Shown here piece by piece: positions 25,748-34,764 of a DNA stretch of 64,000 bases. The notes below the pieces were generated by a model. That model saw nothing but the letters and a program-made list of their open reading frames with translations, made no database searches and was not told the origin of the DNA. The translations under genes were made by a program, and so were the position numbers. Within the stretch, counting starts at the first letter, position 1; each line of letters starts with the position of its first letter. Source of the stretch: Bradyrhizobium sp. SZCCT0148 (GTDB taxonomy: Bacteria > Pseudomonadota > Alphaproteobacteria > Rhizobiales > Xanthobacteraceae); assembly GCF_018129985.1 (NCBI RefSeq), contig NZ_JAFCKT010000016.1, positions 1-64,000 of the forward strand. Direction: 5' to 3'.

Positions 25748-25784
25748 GCAATCCGGGACTCTCCGCGGAGACGTTCTGGATTGC
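25748..25784. terminator. Large hairpin after the YciE-like gene
   Basis: Outer arms GCAATCC (25748) and GGATTGC (25778) flank the perfect 12-bp palindrome TCTCCGCGGAGA. It lies 17 bp after the stop and ends in TTCGTC. Probably a terminator, and possibly part of the repeat-rich intergenic block that follows. Confidence 0.55.
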
Positions 25785-25807
25785 TTCGTCGCCAACGTAT
25801 TGCGTAG

Positions 25808-25839
25808 GGTGGGCAAAGGCGCGTAGCGCCGTGCCCACC
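25808..25839. repeat. Palindromic intergenic repeat unit
   Basis: GGTGGGC (25808-25814) pairs with GCCCACC (25833-25839), enclosing a second stem GGCGC-gta-GCGCC. This double-stem GGTGGGCAAAGGCGCG-type unit is, from memory, frequent between genes in Bradyrhizobium. The following bases up to 26014 hold no gene that I can support. Confidence 0.6.
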
Positions 25840-26014
25840 ATCTCCCTCCATGAGCAACATAGGCGTGAGCACGCTTCCGCCGTCGCTCTTCGAGCTATGG
25901 CGGACAAGCCGCTTTACCCCCCTGCTAGACCGAGCTTGCGGCTACGAGCCGTACGAAACCTGACAGCGCCGTCGTCCGCACGTGGCCTCGGGCTCACAGA
26001 GACTACCCGCCCTG

Positions 26015-26158
26015 CCCGCGCCTCTCGTGACGCTGCCGCGTCCACCGCAAGCCCGGCTCGCGAACATGACGACTTCACGCCGCCCCTCTTGGGTGAGCCG
26101 GGATGAGTGACACATACGCCGAAACCGAATTTCGATAAAGTGGAATATTTTGGCGCAC
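26015..26158. repeat. Dispersed intergenic repeat, copy B
   Basis: Near-identical to 1-150 (see there). Here both ends are inside the window: similarity starts at CCCGCGCCTCTCGTG and ends after AAAGTGGAATATTTT. It lies between the YciE-like gene and the substrate-binding protein gene; 26159-26414 is leader sequence of the latter. Confidence 0.85.
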
Positions 26159-26414
26159 CTTGATCCGCTGAGCGCGACACAGGCAATGCTCCTGCGGGAC
26201 CCACGGTGCTTCTTCGCACCGAGCAGCCTCTTGCATCCGCGCTGCTGCACCGCGGAACCATTTGCGCCGCACCATTCAAAAATGAGACTGCCCGTCAAAC
26301 CAAAGGAGGCGCCAGCGCATGCACCGCATCCGGTTTCGGTTAGCTTTCCCGTCAAAGTCGCGGGCCCTTCGGGAGCCACGCGGCGACAAAAGACGACACA
26401 CAGGGAGGAGCACA

Positions 26415-27665
26415 ATGTCGAAATGCAGTGTGGGACTGCTCGCGCTGAGCAGCTTGTTTCTTTCAACCGCGGCCTTCGCCCAGGAGAAAATCAAGGTGGG
26501 CGTGACCGCAACCCTCGAAGGCACCTACACGGTGCTCGGTGAGGACGGCATGCGCGGCCACCAGACGGCCCTCAACGTCCTGGGCAAGAAGGTCGGCGAC
26601 AAGGAGCTCGAATTCATCGTCGCCTCGACCGACGCGACGCCGGACAGCGCGGTGCGCGCCGTGCGCAAGCTGATCGAGCAGGACAAGGTGCAGATCCTGC
26701 TCTCGCCGCTCTCCGGCGACGAGGGCATCGCGGTGAAGAACTTCGCAAAAACCCATCCCGAGCTGACCTTCATCAACGCGGCCTCCGGCGCGCAGGAAAC
26801 GACCTATGTCGATCCTGCCCCGAACTTCTTCCGCTACAACATGGACGGCGCGCAGTGGCAGGTCGGCCTCGGCAAATACGCCTTTGAGGAAAAGAAGTAT
26901 CGCAAGATCGCGACCGTCGGCGAAGACTATTCCTTCATCTACACCCAGGTGTTCGGCCTCGTGCTCGAGTTCTGCGGTGCCGGCGGACAGGTCACCAACC
27001 GGCAATGGGTGCCGCTCGGCACCAAGGACTTCGCCTCGGTCATCGCAGCACTGCCCGACGACGTCGATGCGATCTATCTCGGGCTCGGCGGCGCCGACGC
27101 CGTCAACTTCCTCAATCAGTATCAACAGGCCGGCGGCAAGGCGCATCTGATGGGCGGCTCCATCATGATCGACCAGACCATCCTGTCGTCGAAAGGCAAT
27201 GCCAAGAACGCCCTTGTCGGCACCATCGCGGCGAGCGGCCAGGCGGACACCTGGGAGGATCCGGGCTGGCAGAAATTCGTGAAGGCCTATCAGGACGCCT
27301 TCCCGCCGAACAAGCGATTCCCGAGTCCGTCGCTGCTCGCCACCAATTATTACGGCTCGACCATGGCGTTGATCCTGGCGCTGCGTGCGGTCAATGGCGA
27401 TCTCTCCAACAACCAGGCCAAGTACAAGGAAGCGCTCGCCAAGATCGAGATCGATGCGCCAAACGGCAAGATCAAGCTCGATGCCAACCGCCAGGCGATC
27501 GGCACCAACTTCGTCACCGAAGTCGTCGACGACGGCAAGGGCGCGCTGTTCAGCAAGGTCGTGAAGGTGATCCCGAACGTCAACCAGACGCTCGGCTACG
27601 ACCCGGCGGTCTTCTCCAAGATCGGGTTGCCGAGCCGCACCGTTCCGGAATGTAAGAAGTACTGA
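26415..27665 (+). CDS. Periplasmic substrate-binding protein, Liv/branched-chain-type ABC transporter
   Basis: Binding protein for the permeases and ATPases encoded downstream. 416 residues with a cleavable signal peptide (SVGLLALSSLFLSTAAFAQ, cut before EKIKVG) and a Peripla_BP_6 fold (VGVTATLEGTYTVLGEDGMRG). The specificity is not amino-acid-like by obvious motif; neighbours suggest an aromatic or heterocyclic compound. ATG 26415 follows GGGAGGAG. An in-frame ATG at 26319 also has a strong AAAGGAGG, but would place 32 basic residues before the signal peptide. A hairpin after the stop probably limits read-through, giving the usual excess of binding protein. Confidence 0.93.
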   Translation: MSKCSVGLLALSSLFLSTAAFAQEKIKVGVTATLEGTYTVLGEDGMRGHQTALNVLGKKVGDKELEFIVASTDATPDSAVRAVRKLIEQDKVQILLSPLSGDEGIAVKNFAKTHPELTFINAASGAQETTYVDPAPNFFRYNMDGAQWQVGLGKYAFEEKKYRKIATVGEDYSFIYTQVFGLVLEFCGAGGQVTNRQWVPLGTKDFASVIAALPDDVDAIYLGLGGADAVNFLNQYQQAGGKAHLMGGSIMIDQTILSSKGNAKNALVGTIAASGQADTWEDPGWQKFVKAYQDAFPPNKRFPSPSLLATNYYGSTMALILALRAVNGDLSNNQAKYKEALAKIEIDAPNGKIKLDANRQAIGTNFVTEVVDDGKGALFSKVVKVIPNVNQTLGYDPAVFSKIGLPSRTVPECKKY

Positions 27666-27690
27666 CGCATCACTCCTGCGATGCACAACC

Positions 27691-27722
27691 GGGGAGCGAC
27701 TCGCTGACGCGGTCGCTCTCCG
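27691..27722. terminator. Hairpin after the binding-protein gene
   Basis: GAGCGAC (27694-27700) pairs with GTCGCTC (27712-27718), extendable by weaker pairs, followed by CGCTCTTGC. It could be a terminator or an attenuator separating the abundant binding protein from the AraC regulator and permease genes. Confidence 0.5.
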
Positions 27723-27789
27723 CTCTTGCAATCTCGCCGGCGTTGTTGAACGCTGAGCGAAAAGACAAGAACATTCGGGAGGGGAAGGC

Positions 27790-28617
27790 ATGAGCCGTGC
27801 GCTCGCCGTCTTCCATGGCCGGTTTGGCCGGGCGACGGTTTATCAGTTGAACCGCCCTTTCAACATTCACGCCCATCGTGAAGGTCATCTGATCTTCCAT
27901 GTCGGCGGCATGCCCGCATGCATCGACGTCTCCGACGGACACCACGATCTCGACGAGACGTCCGTGGTCGCGGTCAATCCGTGGGAGCCGCACAATTTCC
28001 TGCCGACCGACCTCGACGGCGGCGCAATCTTCTTCGTGCTCTATGTCAACGCAGAATGGTTTGCACCCGATCCATCCGGCACCCACCGGATGCGTTTCGG
28101 GCGCACCCAGATCCGGCGCACGCCGGCGCTCGACAAGCATATCAGGCGGACCGCCGCGCTCGTGTGCGGCGCACCATCGCTGTCCAGCCTGGATTCCGAG
28201 CTTCGGCGGCTGATCGACGTCTGCTACGACGAAAGCTGGCAGCAGGCCGAGATCGCGCGCGATCCTCGCGCAAACGGCTCCGTCACCGATTTTCGCGTGC
28301 GCAAGTGCATCAAGATGATGTCGGAAAGCCCAGGCGCCGAGATCGAGCTCGACGCGATCGCGCGGGAATCCGGCCTGTCGCGGCCACATTTCTACCGGCT
28401 GTTTCGCGTCCAGACCGGCGTGACGCCGAACCTCTATCTCAACACGCTGATCATGGAACAGGCGCTGGAAGCGCTGGTAGCGAGCGAGGCGCCGATCGCC
28501 GATATCGGCTTCGATCTCGGCTTTTCCTCGCAGAGCGGCTTCACCCGCTTCTTCGCTGCCAATGTCGGGATGGCGCCGACCGATTATCGTCGCGCAGCCA
28601 AGATTTTGCGCGCCTGA
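27790..28617 (+). CDS. AraC-family transcriptional regulator (probable operon activator)
   Basis: 275 residues. The N-terminal cupin domain has HAHREGHLIFHVGG with the usual metal/ligand histidines. The C-terminal AraC double helix-turn-helix reads IELDAIARESGLSRPHFYRLF and then APIADIGFDLGFSSQSGFTRFF. ATG 27790 follows GGGAGGGGAAGG. It sits between the binding-protein gene and the permease genes of the same transport system, all rightward, so it is the likely substrate-responsive activator of the catabolic cluster. Confidence 0.92.
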   Translation: MSRALAVFHGRFGRATVYQLNRPFNIHAHREGHLIFHVGGMPACIDVSDGHHDLDETSVVAVNPWEPHNFLPTDLDGGAIFFVLYVNAEWFAPDPSGTHRMRFGRTQIRRTPALDKHIRRTAALVCGAPSLSSLDSELRRLIDVCYDESWQQAEIARDPRANGSVTDFRVRKCIKMMSESPGAEIELDAIARESGLSRPHFYRLFRVQTGVTPNLYLNTLIMEQALEALVASEAPIADIGFDLGFSSQSGFTRFFAANVGMAPTDYRRAAKILRA

Positions 28618-28760
28618 GCGGGCCACGAAAAGATACTCACGATCAAACGTCGCCCTCGCAGCCCCGTTAGGATGCGGGCAACGCGATCCCGAAAGAGAGG
28701 GTCGCGACCGAAGGGAGCGCGCGTTCATGGTGAGGCTAGCGGCGGTGACGGTCTGCCTGC

Positions 28761-28830
28761 CCCCTCTGCCCGCCTGCGGGGAGAGGGTTGGGGTAAGGCC
28801 TTCGGCGCGACCTTTCCCCGCAGGCGGGGC
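28761..28830. repeat. Inverted-repeat element (REP-like)
   Basis: GCCCGCCTGCGGGG (28767-28780) and CCCCGCAGGCGGGG (28815-28828) are near-perfect inverted copies and each is also partly self-complementary. The element fills most of the 223-bp gap between the AraC gene and the first permease gene and ends just before the permease ribosome site, so it could influence expression of the downstream operon. Confidence 0.6.
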
Positions 28831-28841
28831 GAGGTGAAGCC

Positions 28842-29852
28842 ATGAGCCGCTTTGTCGAACGCCATCCGGCCTGGGCGCTGATCTCGATCATCGCCATTGC
28901 TGTGGTGCTGTGGCTGGTCTTCGCGATCTGGCCGCCGGGCCTCGAAGAAGCCATCGGCCGCAAGCGCGTCTTCCTCAACGCGGTCTTCAACGGCATCACG
29001 CTCGGAGGCCTCTACTTTCTCGTTGCCAGCGGTTTCACGCTGATCTTCGGCCTGATGCGCAACGTCAACCTCGCGCACGGCTCGCTCTATCTGTTCGGCG
29101 GCTATGTCGGCTACGCCGTCAGCACGGCGACCGGCTCCTGGATCCTCAGCTTCATCGTCGCGTTCATCCTCACCGCCCTGGTCGGCGTCCTGCTGCAGCT
29201 GATCGTATTCCGCAGGATGGAGGGACAGGATCTCAGGCAGACCATGGTGACGATCGGCCTGTCGATCGTGTTCGCCGATCTCATGCTGTGGGCCTGCGGC
29301 GGCGACTTCTACCAGATCCAGACGCCGAACTGGCTGATCGGGCCGGTGGACCTGCCGCTGGTCACGGCGATCAAGTCCTCGGGCGAACCGGTGTATCTCC
29401 GATATCCCATGGTCCGGCTGGTGATCTTCGCCGCTTCCGTGGTCATCGGCGTTGCGATGTGGCTTGCTCTCAACCGCACCCGGATCGGCATGATCGTCCG
29501 CGCCGGCGTCGACGATCGCGATATCCTCGCGGCGACCGGGGTGCGCATCCAGCTTGTTTTCGTCGCCGTGTTCGCCTTCGGCGCGGGGCTTGCCGGCGTC
29601 GCCGGCGTGGTCGGCGGCACCTTCCAGTCCCTGTCGCCGGGCGAGGACATCCGCTTCCTGCTCGCCTCGCTCGTCGTCGTGATCGTGGGCGGCATGGGCT
29701 CGATTCCCGGTGCGGCGCTCGGCGCGCTGATCATCGGCCTCGCCGAGCAGCTCGGCTCGGTCTACATCCCGACCTATGCCATCGTCGTGACCTTCCTGAT
29801 CATGGTGCTGGTGCTGGCGATCCGGCCGCAAGGCCTATTGGCGAGGCGCTGA
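28842..29852 (+). CDS. Branched-chain-type ABC permease, LivH-like
   Basis: First membrane subunit of the Liv-type importer. 336 residues with about eight to nine membrane helices and the LivH signatures NGITLGGLYFLVASGFTLIFG, MRNVNLAHGSLYLFGGYVGY and the EAA-like loop (LNRTRIGMIVRAGVDDRDILAATG). The N-terminal helix (WALISIIAIAVVLWLVFAIW) is an extra compared with minimal LivH. The ATG follows GGCGAGGTGAAGCC. The next permease gene starts one base after the stop, marking the beginning of the long tight operon. Confidence 0.93.
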   Translation: MSRFVERHPAWALISIIAIAVVLWLVFAIWPPGLEEAIGRKRVFLNAVFNGITLGGLYFLVASGFTLIFGLMRNVNLAHGSLYLFGGYVGYAVSTATGSWILSFIVAFILTALVGVLLQLIVFRRMEGQDLRQTMVTIGLSIVFADLMLWACGGDFYQIQTPNWLIGPVDLPLVTAIKSSGEPVYLRYPMVRLVIFAASVVIGVAMWLALNRTRIGMIVRAGVDDRDILAATGVRIQLVFVAVFAFGAGLAGVAGVVGGTFQSLSPGEDIRFLLASLVVVIVGGMGSIPGAALGALIIGLAEQLGSVYIPTYAIVVTFLIMVLVLAIRPQGLLARR

Positions 29853-29853
29853 G

Positions 29854-30930
29854 ATGTCGCTCGCCCACGATAGCCGCATCGCCGTACGGCACGCCGCATT
29901 GGCGCAGCGCCCGGCGCGCGTCTGGCCTGAGATCAACCATCCCGCGGCCTGGATCGTCGCGGCCATTCTCGTGATCATGCCGCTGATCGCCAACGGCTTC
30001 TTCCTGATCGAGATCTTCGCGTCCACCTTGATCCTCGGCACCATGGCGCTGAGCCTGATGGTCCTCGCAGGCTACGGCGGCATGGTCAGCCTGATGCAGC
30101 TCACCATCGCGGGCTTCTCGGCCTACATGGTCGCCGTGTTCGGCATCAGCGGCAACGCCAATATCAGCCTGGGCTGGCCATGGTGGCTTGCGGTTCCGAT
30201 GGCGCTGGCGCTGGCGACCGCCTTCGGCACGCTCGGCGGAGCGCTCGCGGTGCGCACCGAAGGCATCTACACCATCATGATCACGCTCGCGATCGGAGCC
30301 GCCTTCTACTATTTCACCAACCAGAACTGGGCGATCTTCAACGGCCATACCGGCATCAACACCGTGGCCACGCCGCACTTCTGGGGCGTCAACTGGCGCG
30401 CCGACATTCCCTTCTATTACATCGTGCTTGCGGTCGCAGCGCTCTGCTATTTCGCGGTCGAATATCTCTCGCGCGCCCCGTTCGGGCTCGCGCTGCAGGG
30501 CGTGCGCGACAATCCCAGGCGCATGGCGGCTCTGGGCTTCAACGTCAACGCGCACCGCGTCGCGGCCTATGCCTTCGCCTCGTTCATCGCGGCGCTCGCC
30601 GGCGTCCTCCAGGTCTGGAACTACCGCCAGATCTCGCCGGGCTCCGTCAGCGTCGGCGCCTGCATCGACGTGCTGATCATCGCCGTCGTGGGCGGCATCA
30701 CGCGCCCGATCGGCCCTTTCATCGGCGCGCTGATCTTCGTGCTGCTACGCACCTTCGCGCTCGATTTCCTGGTCAGGATCGGTCTCGACGGCAACCGGTT
30801 CCGGCTGCTGATCGGACTCGGCTTCCTCGCCATCGTGTTCTGGTCCTCGGACGGCGTCATCGGGCTGTGGCAGCGCTGGCGCCAGAGCCGCGGCGCCGAC
30901 CGTTCCGGTGGAGGGCGTCGCCATGGATAG
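29854..30930 (+). CDS. Branched-chain-type ABC permease, LivM-like
   Basis: Second membrane subunit. 358 residues, about ten hydrophobic segments. LivM features: LAGYGGMVSLMQLTIAGFSAYM near residue 70, the cytoplasmic loop RAPFGLALQGVRDNPRRMAALG, and PGSVSVGACIDVLIIAVVGGITRPIGPFIGALIF. The last helix is followed by a short basic tail that overlaps the next gene's start by 8 bp. It works with the upstream LivH-like subunit and the two ATPases downstream. Confidence 0.93.
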   Translation: MSLAHDSRIAVRHAALAQRPARVWPEINHPAAWIVAAILVIMPLIANGFFLIEIFASTLILGTMALSLMVLAGYGGMVSLMQLTIAGFSAYMVAVFGISGNANISLGWPWWLAVPMALALATAFGTLGGALAVRTEGIYTIMITLAIGAAFYYFTNQNWAIFNGHTGINTVATPHFWGVNWRADIPFYYIVLAVAALCYFAVEYLSRAPFGLALQGVRDNPRRMAALGFNVNAHRVAAYAFASFIAALAGVLQVWNYRQISPGSVSVGACIDVLIIAVVGGITRPIGPFIGALIFVLLRTFALDFLVRIGLDGNRFRLLIGLGFLAIVFWSSDGVIGLWQRWRQSRGADRSGGGRRHG

Positions 30931-31705
30931 CGTCGCCCACCGCCTCTCGGCCGTCGGCGCCGGCGCCGCGCTGGAGCTGCGCGGCGTGACGCGGTTGTTC
31001 GGCGCGCTCGCCGCGCTCACCGACGTCACCCTCACGGTGCGTCCCGGCGAACGCCGCGCGGTGCTCGGCTCGAACGGCGCCGGCAAGACCACGCTGTTCA
31101 ATTGCATCACCGGCGACTTCCCGCCCTCCTCCGGCACGATCCGCTTCTTCGGAGAGGACGTCACGCATTTCCCGCCCTATGAACGCATCCGCCGCGGGCT
31201 GCGCCGGACCTACCAGATCTCCGCGCTGTTTCCCGGCCTGACCGTGCAGGACAATGTCTATCTCGCCTGCCGCGGCGTCTCGCGCGGCCGCTTCTCGTTC
31301 TTGCGTCCGGGACAGAACGATGCCCTGATGCACGCGGCGGACAATCTCGTCCAGGCCGTGCATCTGTCCGCCGTGAAGGATCAGCGCGTCGCCGAACTCG
31401 CCCACGGCCAGCAGCGCCAGCTCGAGATCGCGCTCGCGCTCGCCGGCGCGCCCCGCTTCGTGCTGTTCGACGAGCCGGCCGCGGGCCTGTCGCCGACCGA
31501 GCGTGCCGAGCTGATCGAGATCCTGACCTCGCTGCCGCCCCATATCGGCTACATCATCATCGAGCACGACATGGACGTGGCGCTGCGCGTCGTCGAGAGC
31601 GTCACGATGATGCACAACGGCCGCATCTTCAAGGAGGGCCTGCCGGAAGAGATCCAGTCCGACCCCGAGGTGCAGGAGCTTTATCTCGGAGGCGGCCATG
31701 AATGA
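30923..31705 (+). CDS. Branched-chain-type ABC ATPase, LivG-like
   Basis: Cytoplasmic ATPase of the importer, 260 residues. Walker A GSNGAGKTTLFN, Q-loop RTYQISALF, the degenerate LivG signature LAHGQQRQLEIALAL, Walker B FVLFDEPAAGLS and switch His in IIIEHDMDVAL. ATG 30923 lies within the end of livM-like and has GGAGGG upstream; a GTG 15 bases earlier is an alternative. It overlaps the next ATPase gene by 8 bp. Confidence 0.94.
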   Translation: MDSVAHRLSAVGAGAALELRGVTRLFGALAALTDVTLTVRPGERRAVLGSNGAGKTTLFNCITGDFPPSSGTIRFFGEDVTHFPPYERIRRGLRRTYQISALFPGLTVQDNVYLACRGVSRGRFSFLRPGQNDALMHAADNLVQAVHLSAVKDQRVAELAHGQQRQLEIALALAGAPRFVLFDEPAAGLSPTERAELIEILTSLPPHIGYIIIEHDMDVALRVVESVTMMHNGRIFKEGLPEEIQSDPEVQELYLGGGHE

Positions 31706-33902
31706 GGCCCGCCGCGCTGCGGCCGCACTCGAGGTCCGTGGCCTCGACGTCTATTACGGTCACTCCCACGCCCTGCAAGGCGTCGACCTCACACTGGAGA
31801 GCGGCGTGTTCTCCGTCGTTGGCCGCAACGGCATGGGCAAGACCACCCTTTGCAAGGCCATCATGGGCCTGGTCGCCGTCAGCGGCGGGTCGATCCGGAT
31901 CCGCGGGGAAGACATCACGCGGCGGCCTCCCGCCAGCATCGCCCGGCTTGGTGTAGGCTATGTGCCGCAGGGCCGCCGCCTGTGGCGTTCGCTCAGCGTC
32001 GACGAGCATCTGCGGCTCGCCGGCGGGCTGCGGTCCGGCGCCTGGACGATCGAGCGCATCTACGACACATTCCCTCGCCTTGCCGAGCGCAAAGGCCACG
32101 GCGGCGGCCAGCTCTCCGGCGGCGAGCAGCAGATGCTGGCGATCTCGCGCGCGCTTCTCACCAATCCACACCTGCTCATCATGGACGAGCCGACCGAAGG
32201 CCTCGCGCCGGTCATCGTGGCGCAGGTCGAGGAGATGCTGCTGCGGCTCGGCGAGGACGGCGACATGTCCGTGCTCGTGATCGAGCAGAATATCGGCGTC
32301 GCCACCGCGGTCTCGCGCAACGTCGCGATCATGGTCAACGGCCGCATCAACCGCATCATCGACTCCGCACGGCTCGCCGCCGACCGTAACTTGCAGCAGC
32401 GTCTGCTCGGGGTCGGGCTTCACGCCGAACTCGAGCCGGATCTCGACATCCCCGCATCCGGCCCGGAGACAAAAGCGGCCCCGGCGCCGCGCCGCGACGG
32501 TCCGGTCCGGATCTACATCTCCAACCCGACGCCTCCGACGCGGTGGTCGCAACCGGTGCCAATCGCCCGCATCGAGGCTGCAGCGCGCACGCTCTCGACA
32601 CAGGTCGCGCGACTCGACGACACCGCGCGGCGCAGGCGCGAACCGGCGGCGGCGCAGACCGCCGGTCCGCCCGTCGTGCTGGTGGTCGGCACGCTCGACA
32701 CCAAAGGTCTCGAACTACGCTTCATCCGCGACATCATCGCCGAGACCGGCCTGCGCACGCGGCTGGTCGACGTCTCGACCAGCGGCAAGCATTCCAGCTG
32801 CGATGTCTCGGCGCAGGAGATCGCACTGAACCACGGCCGCGGCGGCTCCGCCGTATTCGGCCCCGACCGCGGCGCGGCCGTAACGGCAATGGCCGATGCG
32901 TTTGCCAGCTGGCTGCGGCGCCAGGGTAATGTCGCCGGGGTGATCTCGGCTGGCGGCTCGGGCGCGGCCTCGCTGGTTGCCCCCGGCATGCGCGCGCTTC
33001 CGATTGGCGTGCCCAAGCTGATCGTCTCCTCCGTCGCCTCCGGCGATGTCGGGCCTTATGTCGGCCCCGCCGACATCACCATGATGTACTCCGTCACCGA
33101 CGTGCAGGGGCTCAACTCGATCTCGCGCGCGGTGCTGGCCAACGCCGCAAATGCCCTCGCAGGCATGGTCAAGGCGCGGCTCGATCAGCGCGCGGCGCGC
33201 CCAGCTGCCGCCCTGCCCTCGGTCGGCATCACCATGTTCGGTGTGACGACGCCGGCGGTGCAGAAGATCGCGGCCGAGCTGCGCGAGGATTTCGAATGCC
33301 TGGTCTTCCATGCCACCGGCGTCGGCGGCCGCTCCATGGAGAAACTCGTCGAGTCCGGCCAGCTCGCCGGCGTGATCGACCTCACCACGACGGAGGTCTG
33401 CGATCTCCTGATGGGCGGCGTGTTTCCCGCCACCGATGACCGCTTCGGCGCGATCATCCGGACGCGCGTCCCCTATATCGGCTCGGTCGGCGCACTCGAC
33501 ATGGTCAATTTCGGCGCGCCCGACACCATTCCCGAGCGCTACCGCGGCCGCAAATTCCATGTCCACAATCCGCAGGTGACGTTGATGCGGACGACGGTGG
33601 AAGAGAACGAGCGCATCGGCCGCTGGATCGGCGAACGGCTCAACCAGATGGACGGACCGGTTCGTTTCTTCCTGCCCGAGGGCGGCGTCTCCGCGCTCGA
33701 TGCCCGCGGCCAGCCGTTCTGGGACCCCGATGCGGACGCCGCGCTGTTCCGCGCGCTGGAGCGGACCGTGCGGCAGACGGGTCATCGCCAGATCATTCGC
33801 ATGCCGAAGAACATCAACGATCCCGACTTCGCCGCCGCCATCGTTGGTGCGTTCCGAACCCTGTTCGGGCGACCCGGCGCGCGGCGCAGACTAGCGAGGT
33901 GA
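31698..33902 (+). CDS. Fusion: LivF-like ABC ATPase + Tm-1-like (UPF0261) ATP-binding domain
   Basis: 734 residues, two proteins in one. Residues 1-240 are the second importer ATPase (Walker A GRNGMGKTT, signature LSGGEQQMLAI, Walker B LLIMDEPTEGL). A Pro/Arg/Ala-rich linker of about 85 residues leads to a UPF0261/Tm-1-like domain from about residue 325 (PPVVLVVGTLDTKGLELRFI, ISAGGSGAASLVAPGMRALP, SSVASGDVGPYVGPADI). This ATP-binding fold is known from the N-terminal part of the tomato Tm-1 resistance protein and bacterial orthologues. No stop, frameshift or start signal is visible at the junction, so the fusion looks genuine. The next gene, three bases on, encodes the TIM-barrel partner, which in Tm-1 is the C-terminal half. 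Confidence 0.92.
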   Translation: MNEARRAAAALEVRGLDVYYGHSHALQGVDLTLESGVFSVVGRNGMGKTTLCKAIMGLVAVSGGSIRIRGEDITRRPPASIARLGVGYVPQGRRLWRSLSVDEHLRLAGGLRSGAWTIERIYDTFPRLAERKGHGGGQLSGGEQQMLAISRALLTNPHLLIMDEPTEGLAPVIVAQVEEMLLRLGEDGDMSVLVIEQNIGVATAVSRNVAIMVNGRINRIIDSARLAADRNLQQRLLGVGLHAELEPDLDIPASGPETKAAPAPRRDGPVRIYISNPTPPTRWSQPVPIARIEAAARTLSTQVARLDDTARRRREPAAAQTAGPPVVLVVGTLDTKGLELRFIRDIIAETGLRTRLVDVSTSGKHSSCDVSAQEIALNHGRGGSAVFGPDRGAAVTAMADAFASWLRRQGNVAGVISAGGSGAASLVAPGMRALPIGVPKLIVSSVASGDVGPYVGPADITMMYSVTDVQGLNSISRAVLANAANALAGMVKARLDQRAARPAAALPSVGITMFGVTTPAVQKIAAELREDFECLVFHATGVGGRSMEKLVESGQLAGVIDLTTTEVCDLLMGGVFPATDDRFGAIIRTRVPYIGSVGALDMVNFGAPDTIPERYRGRKFHVHNPQVTLMRTTVEENERIGRWIGERLNQMDGPVRFFLPEGGVSALDARGQPFWDPDADAALFRALERTVRQTGHRQIIRMPKNINDPDFAAAIVGAFRTLFGRPGARRRLAR

Positions 33903-33905
33903 GAG

Positions 33906-34739
33906 ATGGCCAGGTTTGAACGCGCAGCACTGCTGAAGAGATTTCGCGAGATGGCAAAGCGCGGCGAGCCGATCGTCGGCGGCGGTGCCGGCACCGGCCT
34001 ATCGGCCAAATGCGAGGAGGCCGGCGGGGTCGATCTCATCGTGATCTACAATTCCGGACGTTATCGGATGGCGGGCCGCGGCTCGCTTGCTGGGCTGATG
34101 GCTTACGGCGATGCCAACGCCATCGTACTGGAGATGGCCGGCGAGGTGCTGCCCGTGGTCACGAGAACGCCGGTGCTCGCAGGGGTCAACGGCACCGATC
34201 CGTTCCGTGACATGGACGTCTTCCTCGACCAGCTGAAGGCGCTTGGCTTCGCCGGCGTCCAGAACTTTCCGACCGTCGGCCTGATCGACGGCACCTTCCG
34301 CGCCAATCTCGAAGAGACCGGGATGTCCTACGCGCTCGAGATCGACATGATCGCCAAGGCGCACGACAAGGACATGCTGACGACACCCTATGTGTTCAGC
34401 GAGAAGGAAGCGGCTGCGATGGCGATCGCCGGCGCCGACATCGTCGTCTGCCACATGGGGCTGACGACCGGCGGCTCGATCGGCGCGCAGACGGCACCGA
34501 AGCTGAAGGATTGCCCGGCGCGGATCGACACCTGGGCGTCGGCCGCGCTCAGCGTCAATCCTGAGATCCTGGTGCTGGCACATGGCGGCCCGATCGCGGA
34601 TCCCGCCGACGCCGATTTCATCATGAAGAACACCCGCCATTGCCACGGCTTCTACGGCGCCTCCTCGATGGAGCGGCTGCCGGTGGAACGGGCGCTGACG
34701 GAGCAGGTGCGTCAATTCAAGGCGATCGGCGCGCGATAA
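33906..34739 (+). CDS. TIM-barrel protein, PEP-hydrolase-like (Tm-1 C-terminal-type)
   Basis: 277 residues, phosphoenolpyruvate-hydrolase-like TIM barrel. Key stretches are EPIVGGGAGTGLSAKCEEAGGVDLIVIYNSGRYRM, PVLAGVNGTDPFRDMDVFLDQL and GFAGVQNFPTVGLIDG, with HMGLTTGGSIGA near residue 190 as probable phosphate-binding loop. In plants this domain is fused behind the UPF0261 domain in Tm-1; in bacteria the two are usually neighbours, as here. The reaction is not established; a role in metabolising a carboxylic or phosphorylated intermediate is inference. ATG 33906 follows GAGGTGAGAG. Confidence 0.9.
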   Translation: MARFERAALLKRFREMAKRGEPIVGGGAGTGLSAKCEEAGGVDLIVIYNSGRYRMAGRGSLAGLMAYGDANAIVLEMAGEVLPVVTRTPVLAGVNGTDPFRDMDVFLDQLKALGFAGVQNFPTVGLIDGTFRANLEETGMSYALEIDMIAKAHDKDMLTTPYVFSEKEAAAMAIAGADIVVCHMGLTTGGSIGAQTAPKLKDCPARIDTWASAALSVNPEILVLAHGGPIADPADADFIMKNTRHCHGFYGASSMERLPVERALTEQVRQFKAIGAR

Positions 34740-34764
34740 CGCCGAAGGTACGAGGGAGGGAAAG

